Shown in pieces: positions 62,876 through 64,000 of a stretch of DNA of 64,000 nucleotides (positions within the stretch are counted from its first letter, which is position 1; the number at the start of each line of letters is the position of its first letter). The DNA is from Mya arenaria. Taxonomy: Eukaryota > Mollusca > Bivalvia > Myida > Myidae. The position numbers and the translations under genes were made by a program. The DNA is taken from positions 74,400,765 through 74,464,764 of the forward strand of contig NC_069124.1 of NCBI RefSeq assembly GCF_026914265.1, in the 5' to 3' direction. The notes under the pieces were generated by a model. It made no database searches, was not told the DNA's origin, and saw only the letters and a list, made by a program, of their open reading frames with translations.

Positions 62876-64000
62876 GTGTGGTTTTGTTTATTTTTGGTGC
62901 AAACCGGTCATCCAGTTTTCTTTAATAGTCTTAAGTATCTGCACTCTACAACTTTATAATATTTCTTCATCCATTCCTCAAATGTTTATGGGCATTGTAT
63001 CTAGACAATATTCCGAGATGCCTATTTTCCTCTTTTCAGCTGATTTCCTCTTTTTTTGGCCACAACACGTTAAAATTAAAATTGTTGCCTTTTATCTATC
63101 TATACAAATTGTTTTTATTTGTATATATAGTGTGATAGTGATACTCCTATTTCGTACTAGTTTCCTCTTTTTTTACTAATTTGTGTTGGCATTCCTGAAT
63201 ATTGACTGAACTTAGTACTGAATTGTAGCCGTTTAAGATTACGGTAGTTGTTAAAATCTGACCATGTCAACTCACTATCTTCACTGGTTTTCAGCCAATC
63301 TTTATTAATCCTAATTACAAGAAGACTTGAATGAATACAGTGAGCTCATTTTTTTACACCCACTTTTTGGCATCAACTTTTTTCAACAAACTCTGCTTTA
63401 CGAAACCCAGAATTGGATCAATCAAGGATATCATTTACCTGTACAAGGCTGATTACTCAAATACTGTTGATGGGGATACCATCTGGGACAATTCTGATAA
63501 TCAGCCATCAGGCTTCAATAACTGTACCACACTGAGTATTTGCCCTTTAATTATCAAATGTGACCATATTTGCCTTGTCTTCTCTCACCATTGACCATGA
63601 ACTTCCTGCCTAAACTATTATCTAATCTTTACAGATATTAATTACAATTGATATCTCAAATGAGTTTGATGGGGATCTCTTTACTTTGAATGGTACATGT
63701 AAATGATTCCTATTTACTGATGGTTTCCTCATCCAACTTGTGCGCTTTGTTTTCTGCACTTTAAGCTGATGTAACATAACTCCAATTGGGACCTTTCAAC
63801 TGTTACGCCAGGTAGACATCAATAAATTGTATATGCAATCAAGGCAGGTGTTGTATGGAATTGCTAATCAATGGTTGTACAGAGTGAGGGAATTATTCAG
63901 AAAGTTCATTGCTGTTTTTTCAAGGTCATTTTCATCATGTTTTGCGACAGGTCTTATTCCAATTCCAATATTAAGCTAAGACTATTTTAATAGTGAAATA
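62876..64000. other. Gene-free stretch to window end
   Basis: Only low-complexity T-rich ORFs (62829-63179 and 63331-63594) without recognisable domains. No splice-supported exon seen. Confidence 0.5.

Overview
The window is eukaryotic: the genes are split by GT-AG introns, most of the sequence is AT-rich and non-coding, and it is full of minisatellites, microsatellites, MITEs, tRNA-derived SINE pieces and a CR1/L2-like LINE. The repeat style and the gene types suggest a mollusc, probably a bivalve. That is inference; no species-diagnostic sequence was seen. Genes were assembled by hand from exons whose splice sites and reading phases agree.

Layout. (a) 1-4.3 kb: a duplicated block ending in exons 2-4 of a GM2-activator-like (ML/lipid-binding) gene, then a 26-bp minisatellite. 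(b) 5-10 kb: gene-free, with a foldback element, a LINE scrap, an inverted-ended element and microsatellites. (c) 10.9-12.2 kb: a single-coding-exon rhodopsin-type GPCR of 422 aa. (d) 13.1-25.1 kb: a second copy of block (a), enlarged by a 1.2-kb insertion, a 4.4-kb LINE and a 2.9-kb TIR element. Its GM2-activator copy is a pseudogene. (e) 25.6-30.6 kb: a complete four-exon GM2-activator-like gene (198 aa, signal peptide, TATA box), with a 51-bp minisatellite in intron 1, a PIF/Harbinger-type MITE in intron 2 and a Mutator-type MITE in intron 3. (f) 33.5-40.7 kb, minus strand: a seven-coding-exon gene for a 555-aa type II membrane protein. Its order is cytoplasmic tail with NPAY, transmembrane helix, Thr/Pro-rich mucin stalk, two Ig-like domains and a C-terminal chitin-binding (CBM14/peritrophin-A-like) domain. 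(g) 41-58 kb: gene-poor, with large minisatellites (34-bp units at 46-48.5 kb; 27-34-bp units at 52.9-58 kb with a 1.36-kb higher-order repeat). (h) 58.6-61.1 kb, minus strand: a complete three-exon TIMM10B gene (twin CX3C small Tim). (i) 61-64 kb: gene-free apart from a MITE carrying a tRNA-like module.

The most interesting item is gene (f). Two Ig domains followed by a chitin-binding domain is the layout of the protochordate variable-region-containing chitin-binding proteins (VCBPs, secreted gut immune proteins). Here it is presented on a mucin stalk by a type II membrane anchor. The second theme is a small GM2-activator-like cluster (one complete gene, one partial copy lacking a conserved cysteine, one wrecked copy) whose duplication and transposon history can be read in order. 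The genes do not form an operon or pathway. A lipid-binding secreted protein and a glycan-binding receptor side by side could both serve the gut or digestive gland, but that is conjecture.
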